NCBI RefSeq assembly: GCF_023283825.1
Contig: NZ_JAKILD010000012.1
Span: forward strand, 1-64,000
Source of the DNA: Shewanella olleyana
Lineage (GTDB): Bacteria; Pseudomonadota; Gammaproteobacteria; Enterobacterales; Shewanellaceae
Direction of reading: 5' to 3'
DNA: 64,000 nucleotides
Shown: in pieces, positions 48,438 through 57,470 of the stretch
How the letters are laid out: every line of letters begins with the position of its first letter
Position numbering within the stretch: the stretch's first letter is position 1
The notes under the pieces: generated by a model
The model's input: only the letters and a program-made list of their open reading frames with translations
Told to the model about the DNA's origin: nothing
Database searches by the model: none
Made by a program: the position numbers and the translations under genes

Positions 48438-48708
48438 GGAAACTCCTAAAATCGGGTTCTGAGGTATGAGTGGAAATAAACTCATACGGCTAAATAAGCA
48501 GCTGCACTTTTCATGCTGACACGGCTGTAATAAGTTGGCTATTATAACGAAAGCTGAAGGTGCAAGATAGCACTGTTGAATAGCTTTTACTGGCAATTAA
48601 AACATGGTTAACCTTGTCATAAACCAAACCGAAAGCTGTTTTTAATTAGATGAGCGACGATGAGTTGCTAGGGATGCCATTTGGGCACAATACAAAAAGG
48701 AAAAGAGA

Positions 48709-49287
48709 ATGTCTGTAAGTCTTAAGATGATGGTGATTGGCGTCATAGGGTTGGCTTTACAAGTTATGGCGATTCCAGCTCATGCTGGGATGGAAGCATT
48801 TAAAGATGGCAGTGCAATCAAGGGGTATGGTCAGATTGCAAAAATTGAGTCTCAGTTATCTATTCCCAAAGATATGGTGTTTAAAGTTGCTTTTGATATG
48901 AGTAAAGCTGCCAAACCAGGTGAGGTTAATCGCAATTTAAATACCTTAGCACGTTTTATTAATATGCATTTAGCGGTAGGTGTGAAGGCTGAGAATATTC
49001 AATTAGCAATGGTGGTTCATGGCGCATCGGTTGCTGATTTAGCAAAGGATTCATTTTACCAGGGGCAATTACCCAAAGAGTTAGCAAATAAGCAGCTGGT
49101 TAATGCCAACAAAGATTTAGTTGAGCAATTGGTTAACTATGGCGTAAAAATATATATTTGTGGTCAAAGCGCCGCTTATTACGGATTAGATAATGCGTCC
49201 TTGTTGCCAGGAGTTGAAATGGCGTTATCGGCTATGACAGCACATGCTGTATTGGCGCAGCAAGGTTATAGCTTAAATCCATTTTAG
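48709..49287 (+). CDS. Periplasmic DsrE-family protein
   Basis: 192 residues with a signal peptide (about 1-26, ending AHA). The body has a DsrE/F-like Rossmann fold: VFKVAFDMSK, then LARFINMHL, IQLAMVVHGA, and VKIYICGQSA with a single late cysteine at the position of the sulfur-carrying Cys. DsrE relatives handle sulfur in the cytoplasm; periplasmic versions are of unknown role. AAAAGGAAAAG precedes the ATG. Single gene. Confidence 0.8.
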   Translation: MSVSLKMMVIGVIGLALQVMAIPAHAGMEAFKDGSAIKGYGQIAKIESQLSIPKDMVFKVAFDMSKAAKPGEVNRNLNTLARFINMHLAVGVKAENIQLAMVVHGASVADLAKDSFYQGQLPKELANKQLVNANKDLVEQLVNYGVKIYICGQSAAYYGLDNASLLPGVEMALSAMTAHAVLAQQGYSLNPF

Positions 49288-49349
49288 GATGTCATGGCTG
49301 ACTGGTTTTGAATCTAGATTAACTGAGCTACTAAAACTAAGCGGCGATG

Positions 49350-50159
49350 TTAATCATCATCAAGTTGCATCGCTTGTTTAATCTCATCACTGCCAAACCC
49401 CTTACGTGATAAATAGGCATAGGCTTTCGATTTATCTTTATAGTCTGATAAGTCGTAACGCTTTTTCATCAACTGCTCTTTACAGCTTTGATAAAAATCG
49501 ACTTCTTCAGCCAAGCTTAACTGATAAATCGTATCTTCAAACTCACTGACATCAATCAGGCGTTGTTTTAATTCTTGTAAAATAACCTTCTCGCCTTTGC
49601 CTTTATTATAAAGCTTGATGATTTCAGTTCTTAAATCAGCTTTGTCAGCTTTTAAAGCTAATTTACTGCGTAATGTTTCCCGCTGTGGATGTACTGATAG
49701 AGCATGATCGATTTCAGCTCTTGAGAACCCTTTATTGGTCATCTGAGCATAGACTTTTTCTTTATTAGTGCTTTGGAAGTGTTCAAACTTATTGAGCAAT
49801 CGTGATTTTGCCATTTCAAAGGTATCAACTTGTTGAGTTTCCATGACTTGTTTAATCGCATTATCAATTTCGGTTATTGATATACCTCGCTGCTGTAATT
49901 TACGTTTTATGGCGCCAGTACCAATTTCGTTATGAAAAGCCAATTCACAGTAACGCACCGCAAAGTCTTGATTATTTTTCAAATAACCGTTTTCAATCAG
50001 TTTAGCGAGAACAGTATCAACCCATTGTTGATTGTCAGTTTTTCTTTCTAACTTGGTTCGAATTTCACTAATAGTGAAATCCTGCTGACTTAAGTGCCAA
50101 TAGGCACTGTTAAACACATTATCAATGGTTTTGGCTTGGCGAAGAGTTTGACGTTGCAT
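49350..50159 (-). CDS. Long RecX-like protein
   Basis: 269 residues. It contains RecX-type three-helix repeats: AYWHLSQQDFTISEIRTKLERK near the start, GYLKNNQDFAVRYCELAF, and later RKGFGSDEIKQAM-type repeats that match the pattern of RecX modules (short helix, helix, Gly turn, helix). Canonical RecX proteins are about 150-165 residues and sit beside recA; this one is much longer and recA is absent here. It may regulate RecA filaments or be a diverged paralogue. The cysteine-poor, Lys/Gln-rich sequence is unlike its neighbours. Confidence 0.7.
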   Translation of the reverse strand: MQRQTLRQAKTIDNVFNSAYWHLSQQDFTISEIRTKLERKTDNQQWVDTVLAKLIENGYLKNNQDFAVRYCELAFHNEIGTGAIKRKLQQRGISITEIDNAIKQVMETQQVDTFEMAKSRLLNKFEHFQSTNKEKVYAQMTNKGFSRAEIDHALSVHPQRETLRSKLALKADKADLRTEIIKLYNKGKGEKVILQELKQRLIDVSEFEDTIYQLSLAEEVDFYQSCKEQLMKKRYDLSDYKDKSKAYAYLSRKGFGSDEIKQAMQLDDD

Positions 50160-50240
50160 AACAAATAAATCTTTAGATGAGTAAAACCAACCGCAGTGTA
50201 GCAGAACATCGAAGCGAGAGTTTATAGCGCTATAGTCATA

Positions 50241-50369
50241 CTACTGGCGGTCATTTTTTAAATGAGATATGCCCCAGAATAAAATGCCAGTTCCTGAGCA
50301 AGAAAGGAAAAAGAATAACCCTAATCCAACAGGTGATCCCCAAGATAAAACACTATAAAGCACGTCCAT
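50241..50369 (-). CDS. 42-residue single-span membrane protein
   Basis: A short frame with ATG at 50369 and TAG at 50241. Sequence begins MDVLYSVLSWGSPVGLGLFF and continues with FLSCSGTGILFWGISHLKNDRQ. One hydrophobic helix with a GSPVGLG turn and a short charged tail. A GAGGAAATG-like site lies about eight bases before the ATG. I do not recognise a named family, but the helix-plus-polar-tail form fits small regulatory subunits of membrane enzymes. Confidence 0.6.
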   Translation of the reverse strand: MDVLYSVLSWGSPVGLGLFFFLSCSGTGILFWGISHLKNDRQ

Positions 50370-50503
50370 GTTTCATTTCCTCTGATTTGAATGAAAGCTG
50401 ACTGTTCGAAAGTGATGTTGACTCACATCCAAATCAGTATAAGAAAGCTTTAGTGGAAATCCAAATTTGTCAGTTTCTAGTTGTTATTTTCTATTTGTAG
50501 CTT

Positions 50504-50559
50504 CTTACTTTTAAACTCTTACTTCAAAACTTTTATTTCTAAACTCTTACTTTTAAAGT
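50504..50559. repeat. 14-bp tandem array, four units
   Basis: Units at 50504, 50518, 50532 and 50546 (core cttacttttaaact), with two to five changes between units. Intergenic. Confidence 0.85.
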
Positions 50560-50604
50560 CTGGGCTAAAGGAGAGATTGATGTGACATGTTTAGAACATT
50601 CCAT

Positions 50605-50674
50605 GGCTTTTCGTATATAGCTATTCGTTTATGACTATTAGTTTATGGCGATTAGTTTATAGCTATTCGTCGAC
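50605..50674. repeat. 14-bp tandem array, five units
   Basis: Units at 50605, 50619, 50633, 50647 and 50661 (core agctattcgtttat). It lies 45 bases from the preceding 14-bp array and has a different core sequence. Confidence 0.85.
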
Positions 50675-50712
50675 TACATGCAGATGAGATTGTGGATGAG
50701 GCTGCTAAAAAA

Positions 50713-50743
50713 CAAAAGTCGTGACAGCTTGCCACGACTTTAA
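50713..50743 (-). terminator. Terminator of the DUF2913 gene
   Basis: 9-bp stem aaagtcgtg/cacgacttt with a T-rich 3' side on the minus strand, 27 bases after the stop. Confidence 0.75.
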
Positions 50744-50769
50744 TTATCAATAAGAAATAAGAAATAAGA

Positions 50770-51435
50770 TTATTTAATCAAAAAACACAGTTGCTTCAGT
50801 TGGTTATTAGGGGCAATAAGATAAGTTTTATGATGTTTTATCATGCTGGTTTTCTTGTTGCCAGGACTGACTAACAAGCCTTTCTCTAAGGCTTTTTCAG
50901 CAAAATGGTTCTCATCACCGCGAACATAAATAGGCAGTGATTTAACTAACTTTTCACCATCAAAATGGCTTTCAAGTTGCAACTCACACACCACAAGGCT
51001 TGATTGACCATTACCTGCAAGTTTGAGCTTAGTGCCGCGGTCATCAGAAAAAGCGCTATCAGCGATAACAAACCAATCTTCGCTTTCAAGTTCTGCCAAT
51101 AATTGAGTTATGCCTTGATGTTGGGATAATTCAGATTGCTGTACTTGTCGGTATTGCTTGGCTATGCGCTCAAATAGCTGAGGTAGCATAGCACCAGCAC
51201 CTTGACTACGAGCCATTCTTATCCAAGCTGATAGGTCATCGGCTACCAATTTTGAAAAACGTTTAATACGAAAAGATTCAACTAGCCATGCACACAAAAA
51301 ATGACTTTCTTGAGCGGGAGTGCGTTTGGCTTTTTGATTTTCAGCAGAATCTTGCAGTGCTTGAATACCTGCTTCAGCGACGTCTAAAATGGCTTGATTG
51401 TATGTTTGGGTTTGCACTATTGGGGCACCGTTCAT
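50770..51435 (-). CDS. DUF2913 family protein
   Basis: 221 residues, soluble, helical. The N-terminal segment YNQAILDVAEAGIQALQDS and the later WIRMARSQGAGAML fit the DUF2913 family found in Vibrio and Shewanella; role unknown. The ATG at 51435 lies just after a perfect 9-bp hairpin that contains the only ribosome-binding-like bases (GGAAC). Single gene. Confidence 0.65.
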   Translation of the reverse strand: MNGAPIVQTQTYNQAILDVAEAGIQALQDSAENQKAKRTPAQESHFLCAWLVESFRIKRFSKLVADDLSAWIRMARSQGAGAMLPQLFERIAKQYRQVQQSELSQHQGITQLLAELESEDWFVIADSAFSDDRGTKLKLAGNGQSSLVVCELQLESHFDGEKLVKSLPIYVRGDENHFAEKALEKGLLVSPGNKKTSMIKHHKTYLIAPNNQLKQLCFLIK

Positions 51436-51441
51436 TAAATT

Positions 51442-51472
51442 GTTCCATCACAGAAATTTTCGATGATGGAAC
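51442..51472 (-). promoter_or_regulatory. Ribosome-binding-site hairpin upstream of DUF2913
   Basis: gttccatca (51442-51450) pairs perfectly with tgatggaac (51464-51472). In the mRNA the 3' arm holds GGAAC, the only Shine-Dalgarno-like bases, ending six bases before the start codon. Folding would hide the site. Confidence 0.5.
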
Positions 51473-51587
51473 GTTGCAACTGGATAAATAACTCTAGCTG
51501 TATTGTAGCAGAGGTGGTTAAACCGCCGCTACAAACTTAATGTACTGCTAAGGATATATGTCGCTTAATGTAACGGTGAGCTAAAAA

Positions 51588-52223
51588 CTACTGGTTTTGA
51601 AGTAATTTCGCAGCAGTTAAAATTAGCTCTGGAGCTGGGCGAACTTTATAGTTTGGATTGATGTACTGAAAATGTACCAGACCTGATTTATCAGCTACAT
51701 AAACGGCTGGAACAGGTAACACTAAACGCTTGTCACCTTCAGGCGTAGTCCAAAGAGTGTTGTTTACTTTGAGCTTTGCTTGATACATAGAAGTCACTTT
51801 TTCGCTGGTGTAGAACGCAATACCAAATGCTTGTGATGCTTCCATTTTCTCATCAGACAAGAGTAAGTAATCTAATTCGTTGTCGTTGATTGACGCTTTT
51901 AATTTTTCTGGTGAATCTGGTGAAATCCCTACTAATTGAAAGCCCATTTCAATCAGTTTTGGCTCAATTGCCTTTAATTGGCCCATTTGCACGTTACAAA
52001 AAGGACACCAACCGCCACGATAGAAAAAGAAGATCGTTGGTTTTTTTGCTGTGAGCTCTTCAAGGTTAACTTTATTCCCTTCTACATCCTGAAGCTCGAC
52101 ATTAGGGATTTGCTGGCCATTCATTAATGGCATGACGTGGTATTCATCACTAGCAATAGGTTTAGCCAATGAAGGTAAGCTAAATAGAGTCACTGCGGCG
52201 GCTAAGATAATTTTTTTTAACAT
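51588..52223 (-). CDS. Periplasmic peroxiredoxin-like (AhpC/TSA) protein
   Basis: 211 residues from the ATG at 52223, with a signal peptide (about 1-20, ending SLA). The thioredoxin-fold domain has FFYRGGWCPFC near 60-70: the first Cys takes the peroxidatic place but is followed by a CPFC pair rather than the usual T-x-x-C. This is the peroxiredoxin-like family type, perhaps a thiol peroxidase or thiol-disulfide enzyme. Earlier TTG and ATG codons at 52241 and 52235 lack a better ribosome-binding site. Confidence 0.8.
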   Translation of the reverse strand: MLKKIILAAAVTLFSLPSLAKPIASDEYHVMPLMNGQQIPNVELQDVEGNKVNLEELTAKKPTIFFFYRGGWCPFCNVQMGQLKAIEPKLIEMGFQLVGISPDSPEKLKASINDNELDYLLLSDEKMEASQAFGIAFYTSEKVTSMYQAKLKVNNTLWTTPEGDKRLVLPVPAVYVADKSGLVHFQYINPNYKVRPAPELILTAAKLLQNQ

Positions 52224-52436
52224 GCTGAAATCCATATTCAATTAAAAGGGAAGATCTGGTTGAATGCCATAAATGGGTATTTGGCTATTTGTTAATGTCG
52301 AGTGTTATCCGTAATATCATTTGATATCACCCTGACTTTTACTAGACCCGAGCATAGCAGTTTTTATTTCATCAAATTAAAATAAAAGTGAATATGGATT
52401 TACTTTTTTGTTATCAAAGATAAGCAGCAAGCAATA

Positions 52437-52462
52437 AAAAAGGCGCTATCGGCGTCTTTAAT
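52437..52462 (-). terminator. Weak terminator of rhlE
   Basis: aaaggcgct pairs with ggcgtcttt with one mismatch; six T follow on the minus strand. About 25 bases after the rhlE stop. Confidence 0.45.
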
Positions 52463-52486
52463 GGATTCACAGCTCAAATATATAGA

Positions 52487-53788
52487 TTACTTAAGTTTTT
52501 TGTATTTTACTGTGCTGCTAGATTTACCGACGGTGACTCGACGGCCTTGCATGTTGCGTTCTGCAGCAACCTGAGCGCCAGCACTGTCTGAACGCTGTTG
52601 TTTTTTAGCAAAACTACGACGTTTTTGAATTTGCTTAAGTAATAGCTCACGGCTGCCAACTTCATAGCCAGCCACTGTGATACGACGAATCGGCTGACCA
52701 ATTAACTTTTCAATATCGGCTAATGTGCGCTCTTCTTCGCGACTTACAAACGAAATAGCTGTACCTGATTTACCCGCGCGGCCAGTACGACCAATACGGT
52801 GAACATAATCTTCTGCTAAGAAAGGCAAGTCGTAGTTAACTACATAGCCAAGGTTTTGAATATCTAAGCCACGTGCAGCCACTTCTGTTGCGACTAACAC
52901 GCGAACTTTACCTTCAACAAACTCACGTAATGCACGGCGGCGGCTACCTTGTGCCTTTTCGCCATGTACTACAGCTGATGGAATACCATCAAGGTTTAAC
53001 TCTTTTACTAATACATCTGCAGCATCACGAGTTGCAGTGAACACTAACACTTGTTGCCAATTTTTAGTGCCAATTAATTCAGATAACAACTCACGTTTAC
53101 GACGCTGCTCAACAGGGTAAACTACTTGGCTTACCGTTGCTGCTGTGGTGTTTTGTTTATCGGCAGTAATCACTTTTGGCTTATCGAGCATTTCGTTTGC
53201 CAGCTTTTTAACTTCCGTTGAGAAAGTCGCCGAAAATAGTAAGTTCTGACGTTGCTTATTGACTGCTTGAAGGATCTTTTGAATGTCAGTACTAAAACCC
53301 ATATCTAGCATACGGTCAGCTTCATCAAGTACTAGAAACTCAACGTTTGATAAGCTCAAGTTACACGCTAGAAGGTGCTCTAATAAACGACCTGGTGTAG
53401 CGACAATAATGTCAGCACCACGTTTAAGCTTTTGCGCTTGCGTTGCGACTTTAACGCCACCATAAATAGTCAACACTTCAATGTTGATGTTCTTGCTGTA
53501 GTCGTTAATGTTTTCGGCAACTTGCGCAGCTAATTCGCGTGTTGGGGTAAGAATTAATGCGCGAGTGTTTGAGTGGTGAAGTTCACGTGGGTTTTCTACC
53601 ATTTTTTGCAGCATTGGTAAGGCAAACGCTGCGGTTTTCCCCGTACCTGTTTGTGCACTTGCGAGTACATCTTCACCGCGGCGAATCGCTGGAATAGCTT
53701 GCTGCTGAACAGGTGTCATAGTTTTATAGCCGCAATCAGCGATCGCACTTAATATTTCTGGGGCGAAGCTAAAAGATTCAAATTTCAT
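52487..53788 (-). CDS. rhlE: DEAD-box RNA helicase RhlE-like
   Basis: 433 residues. Q motif near 1-25 (FESFSFAPEIL), Walker A AQTGTGKT near 45-52, DEAD box (LDEADRMLDMGF), SAT motif, and HRIGRTGRAG in the second RecA-like domain, then a basic tail rich in Lys and Arg for RNA binding. Members assist ribosome assembly and RNA turnover in the cold. RhlE is favoured over DbpA, SrmB or DeaD by length and tail. Confidence 0.88.
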   Translation of the reverse strand: MKFESFSFAPEILSAIADCGYKTMTPVQQQAIPAIRRGEDVLASAQTGTGKTAAFALPMLQKMVENPRELHHSNTRALILTPTRELAAQVAENINDYSKNINIEVLTIYGGVKVATQAQKLKRGADIIVATPGRLLEHLLACNLSLSNVEFLVLDEADRMLDMGFSTDIQKILQAVNKQRQNLLFSATFSTEVKKLANEMLDKPKVITADKQNTTAATVSQVVYPVEQRRKRELLSELIGTKNWQQVLVFTATRDAADVLVKELNLDGIPSAVVHGEKAQGSRRRALREFVEGKVRVLVATEVAARGLDIQNLGYVVNYDLPFLAEDYVHRIGRTGRAGKSGTAISFVSREEERTLADIEKLIGQPIRRITVAGYEVGSRELLLKQIQKRRSFAKKQQRSDSAGAQVAAERNMQGRRVTVGKSSSTVKYKKLK

Positions 53789-54001
53789 CGGTTTATATTC
53801 CTATGGTAATCACATTATTCAACAGTTTAAATGCTTGCCGATTGTAGATAGAAGTATAACGGCTATTACAAGCGGCGGCGGAGTATAACAAATAAAATTG
53901 ATTAATTCTTAACTTAATTTTTAACGAACTGGTTTAGTTGATTAATCAGGGTTTTAGTTGTGTTTTGTTCGGTTAGAAGTTACCTCAAATGTAGGCATAA
54001 A

Positions 54002-54029
54002 AAAGCCAAGCTTTAACTAGCTTGGCTTT
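54002..54029 (-). terminator. Terminator of the long M24 peptidase gene
   Basis: 10-bp stem aaagccaagc/gcttggcttt. On the minus strand it is followed by six T, about 40 bases after the stop. Confidence 0.85.
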
Positions 54030-54068
54030 CGAAAGAATTAACTTTAACTAAATTCAGTTACGCAGCGA

Positions 54069-55853
54069 TTAAATTGCTTGAGTTACTTCAGTTAACCACG
54101 CTAAGTCTTCACCTTGCATCAATGGTGAAATCGTCTTAAATACTAGCGCGTGATATGCGTTAAACCAGTTCACTTCAGCATCAGACAATAGTGACTTATC
54201 AACTAAACGCTTATCCATTGGGATAAGTGTAAGTGCATCAAATTCCATCATTTCTCTTTCAGGATTTACGAGCTTAGACGGCACGACGGCGACTAGGTTT
54301 TCAATACGGATCCCAAATTCATCTGCGCGGTAATATCCCGGCTCGTTTGAAAGCACCATACCTGGTACAAGTGCTACACCATTGACATTTTTACCGATAC
54401 GCTGCGGCCCTTCATGAACACTCAAGAAGTGACCAACACCGTGGCCAGTACCATGATCGTAATCAAAACCCTGCTGCCATAAGTATTGACGAGCAAAGCC
54501 ATCAAGTTGCTGACCTGAAGTTCCTTTAGGAAACTTAGCTTGGTCTAACGCGATATGTCCCTTTAAGACTAATGTGAACATTTTTTGCTGCTCAGCAGTC
54601 ACATCGCCAATGGCTACCGTACGGGTAACATCAGTGGTGCCATCAATATACTGTGCACCAGAATCAACAAGGTAAATGCTGTTCATGGTCATTTTACTTG
54701 GAGTGCCATCGAGGTGGTTGTAATGACACATAGCGCCATTGCCGCCAGTGGCAGAAATGGTATCAAAACTTGGCTCGCGATATAGCGGGTCGGTTAAGCG
54801 AAACGATTCAAGTTTATCAGCGAGTTCTGCTTCATCGTGCATGATATTTGCAGCCACTTCACGGTCAAGCCAGGCAAGAAAACGGCTGACAGCAACGCCA
54901 TCTCTGACATGGCTTTCACGCATACCATTAAGTTCTGCTGCATTCTTTTGTGCTTTAGGTAGTGCGACAGGATCGCTACCTGCGATTAGAATTGCCCCAG
55001 CATTTTTAGCTGTTAATTGACTCCAAGCATTTGCTGTATTTGGGTCAGCAAGTAATTTAACACCGTCTAATTGAGCTAGAGCATCGGCAAGTAATGACTC
55101 ATCTTTAAATTCAACGCCGCTGCCTACATGCTCAATAAAGCCTTCTGGCAGTTTATTACTGTCAGCAAATAAGGTCATATCACCATTAGCTGATAACAGG
55201 GCACAACCAAGTGTCACAGGGAGTCGTGGCACATCGCTGCCACGAATGTTCAATAACCAGCAAAATGAATCAAGTGCAGAAATCAAAGCCATATCAGCGC
55301 CTTCTTTCGCAACTAACTCACCTATTTGTTGGCGTTTGTCTAGACTGTTACGGCCCGCACCTTCATGGCTAAATAAGGTAATTAACTCACTTGAAAGCGC
55401 AGGTCGGTCATGCCAATGGATATCAATTGGGTTTTCATCAACACAAACTAAACTCAAATTAGCTTTAATCAGTTTCTGCTCGGCTTGTTCAAACCAAGCT
55501 AGCGTGTGTAAGCGACTATCGATACCCACTCTTTTACCTGCGCCAAGTTGCTCAATTAACCATTCTACTTGTGGTGTGTCATATAAGCTTTGGTAACTAA
55601 ATAACTCAGCACTCACTTGTTGCTTAACTTGAACGGTATAACGACCATCAATGAAAATTGCTGCGCTATCTTTTAATACGATAGCCATGCCAGCTGAACC
55701 GGTAAAATCCGTTGCCCAAAGTAGGCGCTCATTTCGCTCTGGGACATATTCCCCGAGGTATTCATCAGCTCTAGGAATAATGAATGCATCTAGATTATGT
55801 TTGGTAAGTTCCTGACGAATGGCATCAAGGCGCTGATTAATGATCTCTGACAT
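54069..55853 (-). CDS. Xaa-Pro aminopeptidase, cytosolic long type (M24)
   Basis: 594 residues with two creatinase-like N-terminal domains and a C-terminal pita-bread metallopeptidase domain. Metal ligands: Asp in LVDSGAQYIDGTTDVTRT (two Asp), His in HGVGHFLSVHEG, Glu in LSNEPGYY and Glu in RIENLV. It removes an N-terminal residue before proline. The three-domain layout is that of the APP1 (XPNPEP1-like) type rather than E. coli PepP (440 residues). Divergent from a second M24 gene. Confidence 0.9.
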   Translation of the reverse strand: MSEIINQRLDAIRQELTKHNLDAFIIPRADEYLGEYVPERNERLLWATDFTGSAGMAIVLKDSAAIFIDGRYTVQVKQQVSAELFSYQSLYDTPQVEWLIEQLGAGKRVGIDSRLHTLAWFEQAEQKLIKANLSLVCVDENPIDIHWHDRPALSSELITLFSHEGAGRNSLDKRQQIGELVAKEGADMALISALDSFCWLLNIRGSDVPRLPVTLGCALLSANGDMTLFADSNKLPEGFIEHVGSGVEFKDESLLADALAQLDGVKLLADPNTANAWSQLTAKNAGAILIAGSDPVALPKAQKNAAELNGMRESHVRDGVAVSRFLAWLDREVAANIMHDEAELADKLESFRLTDPLYREPSFDTISATGGNGAMCHYNHLDGTPSKMTMNSIYLVDSGAQYIDGTTDVTRTVAIGDVTAEQQKMFTLVLKGHIALDQAKFPKGTSGQQLDGFARQYLWQQGFDYDHGTGHGVGHFLSVHEGPQRIGKNVNGVALVPGMVLSNEPGYYRADEFGIRIENLVAVVPSKLVNPEREMMEFDALTLIPMDKRLVDKSLLSDAEVNWFNAYHALVFKTISPLMQGEDLAWLTEVTQAI

Positions 55854-56071
55854 GGTAGCTCCATTGGAGGTTGCTGATTGGCTCAGTCTTATTAAGGAAA
55901 GGCGATTATCGCAATTGCATTAGGTGCTTTGCAAGTAAAGAGCTTGCATGCTTTGCTGTTGCATTTGTGATAAACCATTAAACATATTTTGTAACTTTAT
56001 ATTGTATACATTTTTGATTTGCAGTTTACACTATGGCAAATATCTCATCACCCTTAATTTTGGAGTCACTT

Positions 56072-57286
56072 ATGACCATAGGTGTCGGTACTCAAACCCA
56101 AGAGCAGGCATTATCTAGTTTGTCGGATATGACAATGGATGTTGCTAGCATAGGTTTACATGAATTTGAACAGCGTATTGCTAAAGCTCAGCGCTTAATG
56201 CAACAGCAAGGTATTGAAGCCATTTATGTTAATGCAGGCACCAACCTGTACTATTTTACGGGCACAAAATGGTACGCCAGTGAGCGAGTTGTAGGCGCTA
56301 TTATTCCCGCTGTTGGCGAGGTTGAGTATATTGCTCCAGCATTTGAGTTAGATACCTTAGAAGGGTATATGGCAATTAAAGGCAAGGTAAATACTTGGCA
56401 AGAAGATGAAAGTCCATATGCTTTATTCGCTAAGATCTTGGCAAATATGGGGATTAAAGACGGAAAGGTAGGCATTGATGAGTCGACTGCTTTTTTCATT
56501 TTTGATGGTATGCGACTTGCTGATGACAGCTATAACTACATTAATGCTAAAAGCATTACTGCAGGTTGCAGAATGATTAAGTCTGCAGCTGAGCTTGCTT
56601 TACTTCAACGCGCTAAAGATATGACTTTAGCTGTGCATGTTGCTACAGCCAGCATGCTACATGAAGGGATTAGCACATCAGAGGTTGAAGCCTTTATCCA
56701 TGAAGCCCATAAACGTGTTGGCGCAGCTGCTGGTTCGTATTTTTGTATCGTGCTATTTGGTGAAGATACCGCTTATCCGCATGGCGTTAAATCTCCTAAA
56801 ACACTCGAAAAAAATGATACTGTTTTGATTGATACTGGTTGTCAGTTAGGCGGCTATAACTCTGATATTACTCGAACTTATGTTTATGGTGAGGCAAATG
56901 ATCGTCAACGCAGTTTGTGGGCACTTGAACAAGAGGCCCAATTAGCCGCTTTTGCTGCAGCACAAATTGGTGAAACCTGCGCTAATGTCGATAAAGCCGC
57001 TAGAGCAGTGATTGTCGATGCTGGTTTTGGACCTGGATATGATGTACCTGGATTGCCGCACCGAACAGGTCATGGTGTAGGACTTGATATTCATGAGTGG
57101 CCTTATTTAGTGTTAAATGATCACACACCTTTAGAAGCAGGTATGTGTTTTAGCAACGAACCTATGTTATGTGTTCCTGGTGAGTTTGGTGTGCGTCATG
57201 AAGATCATTTTTACATGACAGAATCTGGCCCTGTTTGGTTCACGCTGCCGGCAAAATCTATTGATGACCCATTTTATCTAGGCTGA
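56072..57286 (+). CDS. M24B Xaa-Pro peptidase
   Basis: 404 residues. N-terminal creatinase-like domain and C-terminal pita-bread domain with ligands in IDTGCQLGGYNSDITRTY, GHGVGLDIHEWP and FSNEPMLCVPGEFGVRHEDH. It acts on Xaa-Pro peptides, as aminopeptidase or dipeptidase. I chose the ATG at 56072, preceded by GGAG at six bases, not the upstream ATG at 56033, which has no site and lies in the intergenic gap. The region between it and the long M24 gene must hold both promoters. Confidence 0.88.
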   Translation: MTIGVGTQTQEQALSSLSDMTMDVASIGLHEFEQRIAKAQRLMQQQGIEAIYVNAGTNLYYFTGTKWYASERVVGAIIPAVGEVEYIAPAFELDTLEGYMAIKGKVNTWQEDESPYALFAKILANMGIKDGKVGIDESTAFFIFDGMRLADDSYNYINAKSITAGCRMIKSAAELALLQRAKDMTLAVHVATASMLHEGISTSEVEAFIHEAHKRVGAAAGSYFCIVLFGEDTAYPHGVKSPKTLEKNDTVLIDTGCQLGGYNSDITRTYVYGEANDRQRSLWALEQEAQLAAFAAAQIGETCANVDKAARAVIVDAGFGPGYDVPGLPHRTGHGVGLDIHEWPYLVLNDHTPLEAGMCFSNEPMLCVPGEFGVRHEDHFYMTESGPVWFTLPAKSIDDPFYLG

Positions 57287-57362
57287 TTTTACTGCACAGA
57301 CCTAAAGCTGATTTAATTAATATATTCGATCTATATAACAGACTAGCTGTAATAAGAGGCAG

Positions 57363-57400
57363 AAAAATGCCCGATTGGCTAAACCAATCGGGCATTTTTA
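57363..57400. terminator. Bidirectional terminator between the M24 gene and the FKBP gene
   Basis: Perfect 16-bp stem aaaaatgcccgattgg/ccaatcgggcattttt with loop ctaaa. It serves both convergent genes. Confidence 0.92.
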
Positions 57401-57414
57401 TTGGATTGAAGAAG

Positions 57415-57470
57415 CTATTAGTAATTAGCTATTAATAATTAACTATCAGCAATTAGATATTAGTTAATCG
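57415..57470 (-). repeat. 14-bp tandem array, four units, overlapping the FKBP gene stop
   Basis: On the plus strand units begin at 57415, 57429, 57443 and 57457 (core ctattaataattag). The last unit covers the FKBP stop codon (57460-57462) and the last codons. Confidence 0.8.

Noticed and set aside
48438..48596. 53-residue N-terminal extension of the DUF2960 protein
   Set aside because: No ribosome-binding site at its start, cysteine-rich odd composition, and AGGAG stands before the internal ATG at 48437.
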